Source: Nocardia fluminea (lineage in GTDB: Bacteria > Actinomycetota > Actinomycetes > Mycobacteriales > Mycobacteriaceae). Taken from it: a stretch of DNA of 64,000 bases. The notes below the pieces were generated by a model, which worked only from the letters and a program-made list of their open reading frames with translations, ran no database searches and was not told the origin of the DNA. Within the stretch, counting starts at the first letter, position 1; each line of letters opens with the position of its first letter. The position numbers were made by a program, and so were the translations under genes. The stretch is from assembly GCF_002846365.1 (NCBI RefSeq), contig NZ_PJMW01000002.1, positions 3,100,001 to 3,164,000 on the forward strand. The letters run 5' to 3'. Of the stretch, positions 19,501-26,814 are shown piece after piece.

Positions 19501-20375
19501 TCGACAACGCCGTCAACGGTTGCGTGATCGGCGGCACCACAGCGGATTTCGTCGACGAACGCCTGATCGCGCCCGGCGCCCTCGACCTGCTGGTGATCGC
19601 CGACGCGGGCGAATGCTCACTGGCCGACACCGTGGCGGTGGCGGTGAGCGCGCGCAACCTGTTGCTGATCGGCGACCCGGTTCCGGCCAGGTCCCAGGCG
19701 AAACACCCGGAACCCGTACAGGTCTCGGCGCTGGAATGGCTGTGCGAGGGAGCGGGGACGCTGCCAGTCGAGCGCGGCTACTTCCTCGACCGCACCTGGC
19801 GCATGCATCCCGCGATCTGCGAACCCGTGTCGGCGTGCTGCTACGACGGCAGGCTGCGCGCGGACGAGGCGGTCACGCTGACACGGGATCTGGCGGGGAT
19901 CGCGCCCGGGGTGAGCACGGTCCTCGTCGAGCACCGCGGTAGCGCCACCGAATCCGATGCCGAGGCCCGCGAAGTGGTGCGCCAAGTCCGGATCCTGCTC
20001 GGCGAGACGTGGACCTCCGACGGCGGCACCCGCAAGCTCCACCCGCACGACATCTTCGTGGTGGCGCCGTACGCCGCCCAGGTGGCGCGCATCCGAACAC
20101 TGCTGGCCCGCGCCAAGATCGAGGATGTGCTGGTGGGCACGCCCGACCGCTTCCGGGGCCGGGAAGCGGCGGTGGTCCTGCTGTCGATGACCACGTCGAC
20201 CCCGGCCGACGCGCCGTTCGGGATGCGACCGCTGTTGTCGCGCACCGTCATTCACGCCACCCTGTGCCGGGCCATGTGGAAGGCCATCGTCATCCGCTCG
20301 TCCCTGCTCACCGAGTATCTGCCGGATACCGCCGAAGAACTCGCTGACCTCACCGGCTTTCTCCAGCTGGGCTGA
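16593..20375 (+). CDS. TM0106-type RecB-like domain fused to SF1 helicase, catalytic residues largely replaced
   Basis: A 1,260-residue protein with an N-terminal TM0106/RecB-like domain and a C-terminal superfamily-1 helicase. Four cysteines suited to an Fe-S cluster are kept (Cys21, then Cys299, 302 and 305 in CGRCPSC), but the nuclease strand that normally carries Asp-x-Lys reads VYTVHNALGE. In the helicase, Walker A GPPGTGKT (894-901) is intact while Walker B is VIADAGE (1001-1007, family DEAG), the motif III region is GDPVPARSQ, and the Arg motif reads HATLCRAM instead of VATSRAR. AGGAGG upstream of TTG 16593 and the family start FVSGDRVV set the start. The frame is uninterrupted. Probably a binding or scaffold protein; nuclease and helicase activity are doubtful. 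Confidence 0.85.
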   Translation: MFVSGDRVVGAVGDLARAANCEFAVLRGIDAALGNLPGIPDTTAPLVRTAEPSAELLAHFGDRLVRIPSPEVVGRDADARITALTSAAEHTARALSAGAEAVYGAVFFDGRFACGADLLVRGSAVYTVHNALGETAVGVPGAPPRGDVGPGWSHVEGTAVSPGPAHSPLAARDDGASPQVSGVAAVSPADSRVMRRELAAGRTPFERVAASVQAVKADPARELLSARLEFAACAQALADAGIGIDSSAYLWTAEGVRREVSAELAPVYSARRARVEHIIEDKLAELLPVQWGDPRYLACGRCPSCRAAAANARDLLLVAGIRPTQRARLREAGVLTIDRLATTDTPIPGLAPRTLAALRKQADIQLVRERTGRPAFTLRDATALGALPAPRPGDLALVIDLDRHGTITGLELADATTIVFRPVVAGVEQPNSLSYRSRVPLGPTDTNAVVFGPGGVEPANAAGYPSADPAEADTISFGRIVLGDDSGTGEDTADTSVTDPRPASVDATPRGLFGLDHASPSTQDGGVLEELLEIIAEHRAADPNVRVYHYGSDIRTALLDWAGRLGTGADLLDELLAEGALVDLAPIVRTALLIGEQSYDATGLAALLPDTPGRAATVLGIRDWLLDRAADAGIAVPGTRFAVAESDVPPSLHPGSLEAALSEFAADAQGDSARAAALTAAVLGYHRRERQPRWWAHIDRLGHPVGDWADAPGVLVVEWGTVDTKWHRTPQLPTMRRYLTLTGRLGTGATLTPGTQMVTIYDGAAAAGMTQTLGRRATATATVLGCAVDPNFDDTVRLEELLPAGCPPYDDLPAAIAPGPPDGEAEIEAALEYTAQDLLMSLPWVPENAVYDVLLRRAPRLRDGMALPQPHDDLGAVLAHAVGALDASYLAVHGPPGTGKTGITGRALERLVTRHKWRIGVVAQSHAVIERIFDAVVEAGLLPELVAKKDVASVGPDWSAIDATRYPRFLDNAVNGCVIGGTTADFVDERLIAPGALDLLVIADAGECSLADTVAVAVSARNLLLIGDPVPARSQAKHPEPVQVSALEWLCEGAGTLPVERGYFLDRTWRMHPAICEPVSACCYDGRLRADEAVTLTRDLAGIAPGVSTVLVEHRGSATESDAEAREVVRQVRILLGETWTSDGGTRKLHPHDIFVVAPYAAQVARIRTLLARAKIEDVLVGTPDRFRGREAAVVLLSMTTSTPADAPFGMRPLLSRTVIHATLCRAMWKAIVIRSSLLTEYLPDTAEELADLTGFLQLG

Positions 20376-20376
20376 G

Positions 20377-21081
20377 TCAGACGCTGCGGAGCAGGCGGCG
20401 TAGCCATTCGACGGCGGTGTCCGGGGTGGCGGGGGTGATGTCGATGTGGCGGCTGGCGTGGACGAGGTAGCGACCGTCGCCGGTGAGGTCGATCCAGGAC
20501 AGTACGCCCGAGGGCTCGGGGTCGGTGCCCGCCGCGACGAGGATCTGGCCGATGCCGCTGCGGGGGCGCTGGAGGAGACGGCGGATGCGGGCCGCGTCGG
20601 ACGGGCCCGCGACGGGCGCGGTCACGAGATCGCGGCTGTCCTCTTCGACCCGCGTCGCCGGTGCCGTGATGCGCGGGGTGAGGCCGGGGCGCTGGGCGGG
20701 CAGCCGGGAGAACACCTGGGCGGCGAGACGTTTCGTGCTGCCGACCTGCACATGCAGCGAACCGCCACGGTCGGGCGCGCTCCCGGGGTCCTGCACCGCC
20801 AGCACCGCGACATCCGCGGTGACCGCGCCGAGCATCCGCACCGGCGCGGGCGCGTGACCGCAGACCTCGACCCGGATCTCCGGTTTCGCCAGCACCCGCA
20901 GGGCGGCCGCGAGGTCGGCGTCGAGGGTGCGCGCGCACCACGCGTCCAGCGCGGGTTGCTGGGCGGCCCGTTCCACGGTGTCGCGCGCGGACGCACGGAC
21001 GGCGAGCGGATAGGGGATCCGGTCGCCGTCGGTGCGCGCCCAGGTCAGGGCGAACTGGTCCGGGGTGAAATGCCAGTTCAC
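20377..21081 (-). CDS. EspG-family type VII secretion chaperone
   Basis: A 234-residue protein with the EspG pattern: an N-terminal WHFTPDQFALTWARTDGDRIPYPL strand/helix start and a C-terminal DTAVEWLRRLL helix. EspG proteins bind PE/PPE-type or WxG-type substrates in the cytosol and keep them soluble before ESX export. GTG at 21081 overlaps the upstream gene's TGA (GTGA); an in-frame GTG at 21096 would add five residues. It is the last gene of a four-gene minus-strand operon with WxG and target-type proteins, which is the standard context for EspG in Nocardia. Only one base separates it from the stop of the convergent helicase-like gene. Confidence 0.8.
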   Translation of the reverse strand: MNWHFTPDQFALTWARTDGDRIPYPLAVRASARDTVERAAQQPALDAWCARTLDADLAAALRVLAKPEIRVEVCGHAPAPVRMLGAVTADVAVLAVQDPGSAPDRGGSLHVQVGSTKRLAAQVFSRLPAQRPGLTPRITAPATRVEEDSRDLVTAPVAGPSDAARIRRLLQRPRSGIGQILVAAGTDPEPSGVLSWIDLTGDGRYLVHASRHIDITPATPDTAVEWLRRLLRSV

Positions 21082-22409
21082 TCCCGTTCGGTCCACTCGC
21101 CCAGCACAGCGGGACTGGTCGGCTCCATCCTCCCGATCAGCGCGTTCACCTCGTCGGCCGGCTCGAGGTAGGTCGGCTCCTCCTCGAGGAACCGCAGGAA
21201 CTCGTCCTCCTCGTCCTCGAGTTCCTCCGCTTGCTGGGCGGGTCGCGGCCCACCGGCGGGCCGCGACTGCTCCGCGGCGGCGATCGCCCCGCCCATCATT
21301 CCGCCGATCGCGCCTGCGCCCATCCCGGTCGCGGCCTCGCCACCGGATACCGAGGGATCGCGCTCCTGCCTGCTCTCGCTCGCTGCCTCGGTGGCGGGAT
21401 CGCTTGCCGTCGCGTCGCCGGCGGCCGAGGTGTTCGCCGATCTGGTCTCCTCGGCCGGCGGAGTCACGCGGCCGGCGGTCGCGGGGCGAATTCGGGCGCC
21501 CACCGGCATCGTGCCGGGAGCGGTCGTGGTCGGCGGTGTGGTCGACGTGGTGCTCGCCTTGACGGCGTTGGCGGGCGCCTGATTCGGGGCGGTGGCCGCG
21601 GCGCCGGACGTGGTCGCGGGGGTCGTCCCGTTCGCCGCTACGCCGGTGGTCGCGGCGGTCCCGTTGGCCGCCGGTACGCCGTTGCTCGTCGAGGTCGTGC
21701 CCGTTGTGACGACCGGTGAGGCTCCGGCGGGCAGCGTGGCGGCGGTGACGGTCGCCGGTGTCGTCGCCGACGCGACGACGGCGGATGCCTGCGCGATCCC
21801 GGCCGCGGGCGCGGACCCCGGCGCGGCCACACCGGCGGCGACAGTGCCTGTCTCCGTGGCGATTCCGGTGAAGGCGGGGACGCCGGACCCGGTCGGCAGG
21901 AAGGCGCCGGCGTAGATGGTCTCCATCGCCCGCACCGCGTCGAGGCGGGCGTTCTCGGCCTCGCGGGTGATCGTGGCGTTGTTCGCGGCTTGCTCGGAAT
22001 CCAGCAGCGCGGCCGCCGGATCGGGCTGTGTCCCATCGGGTTCCGCGACGGCGGCGCGCAGGGACTCGGCGGCGTCACCGGCCTGGCTGAGCCGCACGCC
22101 GACCGCGGTCAGGACATCGGCGATGCGCCGACCGGCCTGCTCGAAGTCGCGTACGGCGTCGCTGGCCTGCTGGGCCGCCGCGCCGCGCCAGCCGTCGGCG
22201 ATGGCGGCACGGATCTCACCGTGCGCGATCTCGACGCCGTCGCCGAGACCGGTGGCGGTGGTGAGAAACGTCTCGCCCGCCGCTGCGAGTGCCGCCGGGT
22301 CGAGTTGCCTTACCGCACTGTGGATTTCGGCATGGGAGAGGTTGTCGAAGACTTCGACGACGGAGACGTAGTCCACGTCGGTCCGGCCGGAGATACTACG
22401 CATCGCCAT
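21078..22409 (-). CDS. WxG/PPE-like type VII secretion substrate with long low-complexity tail
   Basis: A 443-residue protein. The first 130 residues form a helical hairpin with the motif DGWRGAAA (a WxG turn) and long amphipathic helices, as in PPE/WXG100-type ESX substrates. From about residue 150 it becomes Ala/Thr/Pro-rich with low complexity (GTAATTGVAANGTTPATTSG), ending in an acidic tail (EELEDEEDEFLRFLEEE). No signal peptide. ATG 22409 overlaps the upstream gene by 14 bases and has GAGG upstream; ATG 22403 is the alternative. The EspG gene follows, consistent with a chaperoned export substrate. Confidence 0.75.
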   Translation of the reverse strand: MAMRSISGRTDVDYVSVVEVFDNLSHAEIHSAVRQLDPAALAAAGETFLTTATGLGDGVEIAHGEIRAAIADGWRGAAAQQASDAVRDFEQAGRRIADVLTAVGVRLSQAGDAAESLRAAVAEPDGTQPDPAAALLDSEQAANNATITREAENARLDAVRAMETIYAGAFLPTGSGVPAFTGIATETGTVAAGVAAPGSAPAAGIAQASAVVASATTPATVTAATLPAGASPVVTTGTTSTSNGVPAANGTAATTGVAANGTTPATTSGAAATAPNQAPANAVKASTTSTTPPTTTAPGTMPVGARIRPATAGRVTPPAEETRSANTSAAGDATASDPATEAASESRQERDPSVSGGEAATGMGAGAIGGMMGGAIAAAEQSRPAGGPRPAQQAEELEDEEDEFLRFLEEEPTYLEPADEVNALIGRMEPTSPAVLGEWTERE

Positions 22410-22815
22410 CACCGGGAACCTCGATCGCGGCGACCGCGCCCGCCAGCGCCTGATCGGCCTCGCGGAAGCTCGCACCGGCCGCGCGGAACACGGCGGCCAG
22501 GTCGCGCGCGGTACTCGCGTAGGCGCGCAGTTCGTCGAGTGCCTCGGTGGCCTTGGTCTCGAAACCGGTGCGCAGGGCACCGCCCGAGGGGAGGCCGCCG
22601 AAACCGGGGATGACAGCGGTTCGGCTCAGTGCCAGCACCTGGGCGTCGACTTCGTCGGCCAGCCGTTCGTAGCGCAGCGCGCAGCGTTCGGGCGCGCCGT
22701 CGGCGACGAGCACCCCGTCGATCCACAGCCCGCCCTCGTCGACGGCTTGGCCGAGAGCCGCCGTATTCGGCAGCCCCGTTCGATTCGGTTGCACCGGTTC
22801 CCCCTTCGTCGTCAT
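22396..22815 (-). CDS. Small type VII secretion target protein
   Basis: A 139-residue helical protein with no signal peptide. It has the hairpin-turn segment GFGGLPSGGALRTGF followed by a long helix (TEALDELRAYASTARDLAAVFRAAG), the pattern of small ESX-target proteins encoded ahead of WxG/PPE-like genes in Nocardia and mycobacteria. It probably forms a helical complex with the next gene's product. ATG 22815 overlaps the lipase stop codon (ATGA), so translation is coupled through the operon. Confidence 0.7.
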   Translation of the reverse strand: MTTKGEPVQPNRTGLPNTAALGQAVDEGGLWIDGVLVADGAPERCALRYERLADEVDAQVLALSRTAVIPGFGGLPSGGALRTGFETKATEALDELRAYASTARDLAAVFRAAGASFREADQALAGAVAAIEVPGDGDA

Positions 22816-23417
22816 CGCACCGCGGTGAGTACCCACTCCGCGATATCGGCCGACACGCGGTGCTGCACCGGTTCGTGCAACAGGTCGTGTCCGGCGTCGG
22901 CGTACTCGCGCAAATCTACCGATCGGTGCCGTGCTGTCCATAGCCGGATTACATCGATGGGCGCTCGCCGGTCGTCCACACCGTGCACCGCGAGCAGCGC
23001 CAGACTCGGAGCCGGCGCGATGTCGGCGACGCGTCGCGGAGTGCCGCACAGGATGAGTCCGGCCAGCTCAACGGAGCTTTCGCGGGCGAGGTGGACGGCG
23101 GTCACGGCACCGAGGGAGTGGCCCATCAACACCGGCGGGTCCGGGTGATCGGCGCGGACCAGTTCGAGAAATCCCCGCGCGTCGGCGGCCAACTCGTCGA
23201 TGGTGCCCGGCGCGTCGGGATCGCCCTCGCTCAGTCCCTGCCCCGAGGTGTCGAGGGCCCACAGCTCGATCCCGGCGGGCCGCAGCGCCGCGGCGAAGCG
23301 GTGATAGTGCCCGCTGTGCTGACCGGTACCCGGCAGTAGCGCCAGCCTCGCCGCAGGCCGGTCGACGGACCAGCACCGGCAGTGCAATCGTCCACGCTCG
23401 CTGTCGAAATAGGGCAC
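22812..23417 (-). CDS. Alpha/beta hydrolase (monoacylglycerol-lipase-like)
   Basis: A 201-residue serine hydrolase with the nucleophile elbow GHSLGA near residue 98 and an oxyanion segment LLPGTGQHSGHYHRF. The acid is probably in GVDDRRAP and the histidine in DAGHDLLHE, completing the triad. It is shorter than typical lipases (about 270 residues) because the lid region between strands is reduced. First gene of the EspG/WxG operon, so it may be regulated with secretion, but it has no export signal of its own. Confidence 0.85.
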   Translation of the reverse strand: MPYFDSERGRLHCRCWSVDRPAARLALLPGTGQHSGHYHRFAAALRPAGIELWALDTSGQGLSEGDPDAPGTIDELAADARGFLELVRADHPDPPVLMGHSLGAVTAVHLARESSVELAGLILCGTPRRVADIAPAPSLALLAVHGVDDRRAPIDVIRLWTARHRSVDLREYADAGHDLLHEPVQHRVSADIAEWVLTAVR

Positions 23418-23578
23418 CTGTCGATTATCGCTGTTCGGCTGATCGAATTGTCCTGGGAGACAGCACTACTACCTGGTATGTCGTGATGGGAACCGCAGGT
23501 GACGTGGGCTGCACGCGGCGGGCTCGCAGCCGTTAGACTTCGCGCGTCGAACCGGGTCAACAGAGTCGAGGGTTACAG

Positions 23579-24493
23579 ATGTTGTCGTTCCGTCGTTGCG
23601 TCGTCCGTGTTGTGGTCGGTGCGGCTGTCGTGACCAGCGCCTCGCTCGGTTCCGGCGCTGTCGCCGGCGCCGCGCCGCTGTCCCTGTGCGGCCAGGCGCG
23701 CCAGGAGGTGGCGATCAAGTCGAGCGTGCCGCTGCTGGACTGGTCGGAGAACTTCGGCATCGACGCCAAGGGCGACCTGTGGGTGTCGCGGGTCATGCGC
23801 GGCGAGGTGCAGCGCTACGACCGCGACGGCCGCCTGACCGCCACGGTGGCGGTGCCGTCGCCCGGTGCTGTCCGGCTCGGACCCGACGGACTGCTGTACG
23901 TGGTCACCGGTAACTCGCCGCTGGCCGGTTCGGGCGGCATCGTCCGCTTCGATCCCACGGCCGCGCGCCCGAACCCCGTCGCGTTCGCCACCGGCTTCCC
24001 CCAGCCTAACGGCGCGGCCTTCGACGCCGACGGCAATCTGTACGTGACCACCGGAAACGGCCTGCACCGTCTGCGCCCCGACGGCAGCGAGGACATGGAC
24101 TGGTGGACGGCCGTGAGCATCGAGGGACCCAACGGTGTTGCGGTGTCGGGTGATTCGGTCTACGTCACCGCCAACTTCGTCGGTGCGGACGGCCCCGTCG
24201 GTCGCGTGCTGCGACTTTCCCGGAGCAACCCGGGCGCCACCACCACCATCGCCGACCTGACCTCGTTCGGCACCCTGCCCGATTTCGTCGACGACCTCGT
24301 CGTGCGCGACGGCGCCCTCTACGTCACGACGCTGGCCGGGCACCTCGTCCGCGTCAACCCGAACACCGGCACCGCCTGCACCGTCGTCGCCACCCAGCCG
24401 CTGACCGCCGTCGTCGCCGACCCGTCCGACCCGTCGGCGCTGCTCGCGGGCTCGGAGGAGGGCACGGTCCTGCGCATCCGCCCGATCGGCTGA
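23579..24493 (+). CDS. Secreted SMP-30/NHL-type beta-propeller protein
   Basis: A 304-residue protein with a Sec-type signal peptide (RRCVVR, then a hydrophobic stretch VVVGAAVVTSASLGSGAV, cleavage near AGAAP). The mature part has repeated propeller blades such as FGIDAKGDLWVSRVMRGEV, AVRLGPDGLLYVVTG and AAFDADGNLYVTTGNGL, as in gluconolactonase/strictosidine-synthase-like propellers. Enzymatic activity is not established; family members bind metal or act as lactonases. It is divergent from the lipase operon, with 161 bp between them. Confidence 0.8.
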   Translation: MLSFRRCVVRVVVGAAVVTSASLGSGAVAGAAPLSLCGQARQEVAIKSSVPLLDWSENFGIDAKGDLWVSRVMRGEVQRYDRDGRLTATVAVPSPGAVRLGPDGLLYVVTGNSPLAGSGGIVRFDPTAARPNPVAFATGFPQPNGAAFDADGNLYVTTGNGLHRLRPDGSEDMDWWTAVSIEGPNGVAVSGDSVYVTANFVGADGPVGRVLRLSRSNPGATTTIADLTSFGTLPDFVDDLVVRDGALYVTTLAGHLVRVNPNTGTACTVVATQPLTAVVADPSDPSALLAGSEEGTVLRIRPIG

Positions 24494-24567
24494 TCGCAGA
24501 CCGGCACAGTCGCCCGATCCACTCGGCGCTGCCCGATAGCTGACCGCGGAAGGTCGAATCGCGCGAT

Positions 24568-24587
24568 AGCGCAGGTCGACCTGCGCT
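24568..24587. terminator. 20-bp perfect palindrome between convergent genes
   Basis: The sequence AGCGCAGG-TCGA-CCTGCGCT is a perfect palindrome that can form an 8-bp GC-rich stem with a TCGA loop. It lies between the convergent stops of the propeller gene and the Pro-rich secreted gene, where a bidirectional terminator is expected. No U-run follows, as is common in this group. An operator role cannot be excluded. Confidence 0.5.
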
Positions 24588-24607
24588 GCGGGACCAGCCG
24601 CGGACCG

Positions 24608-25435
24608 TCAGCCGCCGACGTTGGTCGCCGCCGGCGGGGCAGCGGGAGCAGGCGCGGGGGGCGCGGGCTGCGGTGTTTCGGCCGGTGCTGGCGCCGGGGC
24701 GGGCTCCTGAGCGGCGGGGGCCTTCGATGTCGGTGCGCTGGAAGAGGATTCACCCGAACCCGGGCTCGCGGCCTGCGGTTCGGGGGCGGGCGGAGCGGCG
24801 GGGGCCGCGGGGACCGCCACCGGCAGGTCGGGGACGACGAACGTGCCGACGGTCGGGGTCATCACGCAGCGGGCGCCCGCGTAGTCGATGGTTCCCCACA
24901 TGGAGGCGACGACCGTGCCCGCACCGCTGCGCACCGTCTTCGACAGCGACGGCAGCATGAACTCGGTCTGGTCGTCGAGGCCGACGATGCCGCTCTGACC
25001 GTTGTTGACGTTGACCCACGCGACGCTCAGACCCGAGGCCAGCGGGACACCGCTGTGGCGCGGGCTCGCGCTGAAGCGGACATCGCCCGGCGTCAGGCTC
25101 GCCTCGGTGCGCGGGCCCGGCCCTTCGAACGAGGCGGCGGCGATGATCGTGGTGATCGGGCCGTTGCTGCCGCAGCCGAAGGTCGGGGCCGCGTAGGTGA
25201 AGGGGGTGAACTGCGTCGAGATATCGCGCAGGGCGTCGACGCCGACGATGCCGGTGAAGCTCGCGATCGCGCCCACACCGGCCTTCGCCGCGGTGTCCTC
25301 GCCGGCCAGGTGGGTGAGGTGGCCGATCGCGTCGTCGGTGGGCGACGCGATCGCGCTCGGAGCCAGCAGGGCCAGCGCGCCGATGCTCGCCGCGGTGACA
25401 ACCGCTGCTCTACCTGCGATGGATCTGCCGTTCAC
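24608..25435 (-). CDS. Secreted protein with Ala/Pro-rich C-terminal tail, unknown function
   Basis: A 275-residue exported protein I do not recognise. It has a signal peptide (GRSIAGRAAVVTAASIGALALLAPSAIASP, cut near Ala-Ser), a folded domain of about 160 residues with two Cys residues (FGCGSNG and GARCVMT) that could form a disulfide, and a low-complexity tail rich in Ala, Pro and Glu (APAPAPAETPQPAPPAPAPA), likely a cell-wall-spanning or flexible segment. Monocistronic. ATG 25435. Confidence 0.75.
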   Translation of the reverse strand: MNGRSIAGRAAVVTAASIGALALLAPSAIASPTDDAIGHLTHLAGEDTAAKAGVGAIASFTGIVGVDALRDISTQFTPFTYAAPTFGCGSNGPITTIIAAASFEGPGPRTEASLTPGDVRFSASPRHSGVPLASGLSVAWVNVNNGQSGIVGLDDQTEFMLPSLSKTVRSGAGTVVASMWGTIDYAGARCVMTPTVGTFVVPDLPVAVPAAPAAPPAPEPQAASPGSGESSSSAPTSKAPAAQEPAPAPAPAETPQPAPPAPAPAAPPAATNVGG

Positions 25436-25632
25436 CCGTGACTCCTCGATGGATGCTCGTCGCCGGATAGTCCGGTTCGTCTGGCAACGTACCAGGTCGT
25501 CGCACGGGTCGCCGAGCCGCCGACGGCGACGGCGGGCACCGGGGGACAGTCGTCGGGTGTGATGTAGTCGACACCGGGGATTACCGAAGGGTAGGTTTCT
25601 CTTCGACGGCTACGAGTGACTGGGAGACCCGT

Positions 25633-26805
25633 ATGAAGTTAGCCCTGTCCCCGGAAGAGGTCGCTTTCCGCGACGAGCTCCGGCATTTCTACACGACCGA
25701 GATCCCCGCCGACATCCGTGATCGGGTGAAGCACGGCCAGGATCTGTCCCGCGAGGACATCGTCACGGCGAACAAGATCCTCAACGACAACGGCCTGTGT
25801 GTGCCGAACTGGCCGGTGGCCTGGGGCGGCAAGGACTGGACGCCGATGCAGCGCCACATCTGGCTCGACGAGATGCAGCTGGCCTCGGTACCGGAGCCGC
25901 TCACGTTCAACGCCTCGATGGTCGGCCCGGTGATCGCACAGTTCGGGTCCGAGGAACTCAAACAGCGCTTCCTGCCGCCCACCGCCGCGCTCGACATCTG
26001 GTGGTGCCAGGGCTTTTCCGAGCCCGACGCGGGCTCGGACCTCGCCTCGCTGCGCACCACGGCGGTACGCGACGGCGACTCCTACATCGTGAACGGCCAG
26101 AAGATCTGGACCACGCTCGGCCAGTACGCCGACTGGATCTTCTGTCTCGTGCGCACTGACCCGAACGCGCCGAAGAAGCAGGCGGGCATCTCCTTTCTGC
26201 TCTTCGATGTGAAATCGCCCGGCGTCACCATGCGCCCGATCAAGCTGATCGACGGCAGCTACGAGGTCAACGAGGTGTTCTTCGAGAACGTCCGGGTGCC
26301 CGCCGATCAGCTCGTCGGCGAGGAGAACCAGGGCTGGACCTACGCCAAGTACCTGCTCGGCAACGAACGCACCTCCATCACCGGCGTCGGCAAGACCAAG
26401 GTCAAGCTCGGCCTCGCGAAGGACTACGCCCGCGCGACCAGGACCGGGCGCGGCACCCTGCTCGACGACCCGGTGTTCGCGGCGCGGCTGGCCGAGCTGG
26501 AGAACGAACTGCTCGCCCTGGAACTGACCCAGCTGCGGGTGGTCTCCAATTCTGTCGAGGGCAAGCCGAATCCGGCGTCGTCGGTGCTGAAGCTCAAGGG
26601 CACGGATTTGCAGCAGGCCGCCACCGAACTGCTGCTGGAGGTCGCGGGCGCCGACGCGTTGCCGGTCGACGCCGACGACATCGCCTCGCCCGCGTGGGCC
26701 CAGCACACCGGCCCCGGCTACCTGAACTACCGCAAGGTGACCATCTACGGAGGCTCGAGCGAGGTCCAGCGCTCGATCATTTCCTCCACGATCCTCGGAT
26801 TGTGA
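25633..26805 (+). CDS. Acyl-CoA dehydrogenase, FadE type (first of a pair)
   Basis: A 390-residue flavoprotein that desaturates acyl-CoA (alpha/beta) in fatty-acid, sterol or branched-chain breakdown. Motifs: WWCQGFSEPDAGSDLASLRT (FAD/substrate loop), GQKIWTTLGQYADW, and the C-terminal YGGSSEVQRSIISSTILGL. The ORF starts at ATG 25633 with GGGAGA upstream. The second gene begins nine bases after the stop, and such adjacent fadE pairs form hetero-tetramers in mycobacterial sterol catabolism; a heteromer here is inference. The natural substrate is not predictable. Confidence 0.92.
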   Translation: MKLALSPEEVAFRDELRHFYTTEIPADIRDRVKHGQDLSREDIVTANKILNDNGLCVPNWPVAWGGKDWTPMQRHIWLDEMQLASVPEPLTFNASMVGPVIAQFGSEELKQRFLPPTAALDIWWCQGFSEPDAGSDLASLRTTAVRDGDSYIVNGQKIWTTLGQYADWIFCLVRTDPNAPKKQAGISFLLFDVKSPGVTMRPIKLIDGSYEVNEVFFENVRVPADQLVGEENQGWTYAKYLLGNERTSITGVGKTKVKLGLAKDYARATRTGRGTLLDDPVFAARLAELENELLALELTQLRVVSNSVEGKPNPASSVLKLKGTDLQQAATELLLEVAGADALPVDADDIASPAWAQHTGPGYLNYRKVTIYGGSSEVQRSIISSTILGL

Positions 26806-26814
26806 GGCGCTGAC

